This document shows positions 55,103 through 55,160 of a stretch of DNA of 55,160 nucleotides, in pieces; within the stretch, counting starts at the first letter, position 1; each line of letters opens with the position of its first letter. The position numbers were made by a program, and so were the translations under genes. Below the pieces are notes generated by a model that was not told where the DNA came from, did not search any database, and worked only from the letters and a program-made list of their open reading frames with translations. Origin of the DNA: Bacillus sp. N13C7 (lineage in GTDB: Bacteria > Bacillota > Bacilli > Bacillales > Bacillaceae); the NCBI RefSeq assembly GCF_026790065.1, contig NZ_JALAMO010000011.1:742-55901 (forward strand). Direction: 5' to 3'.

Positions 55103-55160
55103 ATGGCGCGAAAAGGACAACACTTTCAGCACTATACCAAAGAATTCAAGATGAAAGCGG
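55103..55160 (+). CDS. Transposase OrfA, N-terminal fragment (cut by window edge)
   Basis: Starts ATGGCGCGAAAA after GGAGGGG with an eight-base spacer, and reads MARKGQHFQHYTKEFKMKA before the window ends. The YTKEFKMKAV-type opening is typical of the helix-turn-helix OrfA of IS3-family elements, which is joined to the DDE integrase OrfB by frameshifting. Only 19 codons are visible, so the subgroup cannot be given. Confidence 0.8.
   Translation, partial: MARKGQHFQHYTKEFKMKA

Larger units (their letters stand above)
55020..55160 (+). mobile_element. Left end of an IS3-family insertion sequence
   Basis: Starts with TGATATTATCCCCTCTAAGT then AGACAGTG, an IS3-like terminal repeat (TG first, GACA inside). 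A hairpin in the leader and a transposase start follow. Only 141 bases are visible; the element leaves the window to the right. The first 21 bases equal the reverse complement of bases 1-21. Confidence 0.88.

Overview
The window is a chromosomal segment of a member of the Bacillus subtilis group. The evidence is gene order and near-identity to remembered B. subtilis proteins: ileS|ylyA-lspA-rluD-pyr operon-cysH operon-rqcH/yloB-yloC-remA-gmk-rpoZ-coaBC-priA-def-fmt-rsmB-rlmN-prpC-prkC-rsgA-rpe-thiN-spoVM-rpmB-yloUV-sdaAB-sdaAA-recG-fapR-plsX-fabD-fabG-acpP-rncS-smc-ftsY. It is shown in reverse orientation, so almost everything reads on the minus strand; only rpmB and rqcH (yloA) read on plus. 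I cannot name the species or strain from memory alone.

Layout, right to left in the direction of transcription. (1) 54.9-53.0 kb: ylyA, lspA and rluD. (2) 53.0-41.1 kb: the complete UMP biosynthesis operon pyrR-pyrP-pyrB-pyrC-pyrAA-pyrAB-pyrK-pyrD-pyrF-pyrE. One promoter has its -35 box over the rluD stop codon; three PyrR-type attenuators lie before pyrR, pyrP and pyrB, and a strong terminator follows pyrE. (3) 41.1-35.0 kb: sulfate assimilation and siroheme genes cysH-cysP-sat-cysC-sumT-sirB-sirC behind an S-box (SAM-I) riboswitch. (4) 35.0-30.5 kb: ribosome-rescue factor rqcH, divergent from the Ca2+ P-type ATPase yloB. (5) 30.5-15.6 kb: a housekeeping block (yloC, remA, gmk, rpoZ, coaBC, priA, def, fmt, rsmB, rlmN, prpC, prkC, rsgA, rpe, thiN, spoVM). 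(6) 15.6-9.3 kb: rpmB, the fatty-acid kinase locus yloU-yloV, L-serine dehydratase sdaAB-sdaAA, and recG. (7) 9.3-0 kb: the FapR-controlled phospholipid and fatty-acid operon fapR-plsX-fabD-fabG-acpP, then rncS-smc-ftsY.

The only accessory DNA is at the two edges. Bases 1-21 and 55020-55160 carry the same IS3-type terminus (TGATATTATCC...), in inverted orientation. The right copy shows the start of a transposase orfA. Both copies sit against what look like split Rho-independent terminator hairpins, of ftsY on the left and, by synteny, ileS on the right. The window may therefore be a contig bounded by IS repeats.

I found no phage, CRISPR, tRNA, rRNA, toxin-antitoxin or defence locus, and no cluster that looks like an undescribed system. 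The points worth a second look are the paired IS insertions at terminators, the regulatory leaders, and several hairpins and palindromes that overlap stop codons or sit in divergent promoter regions.
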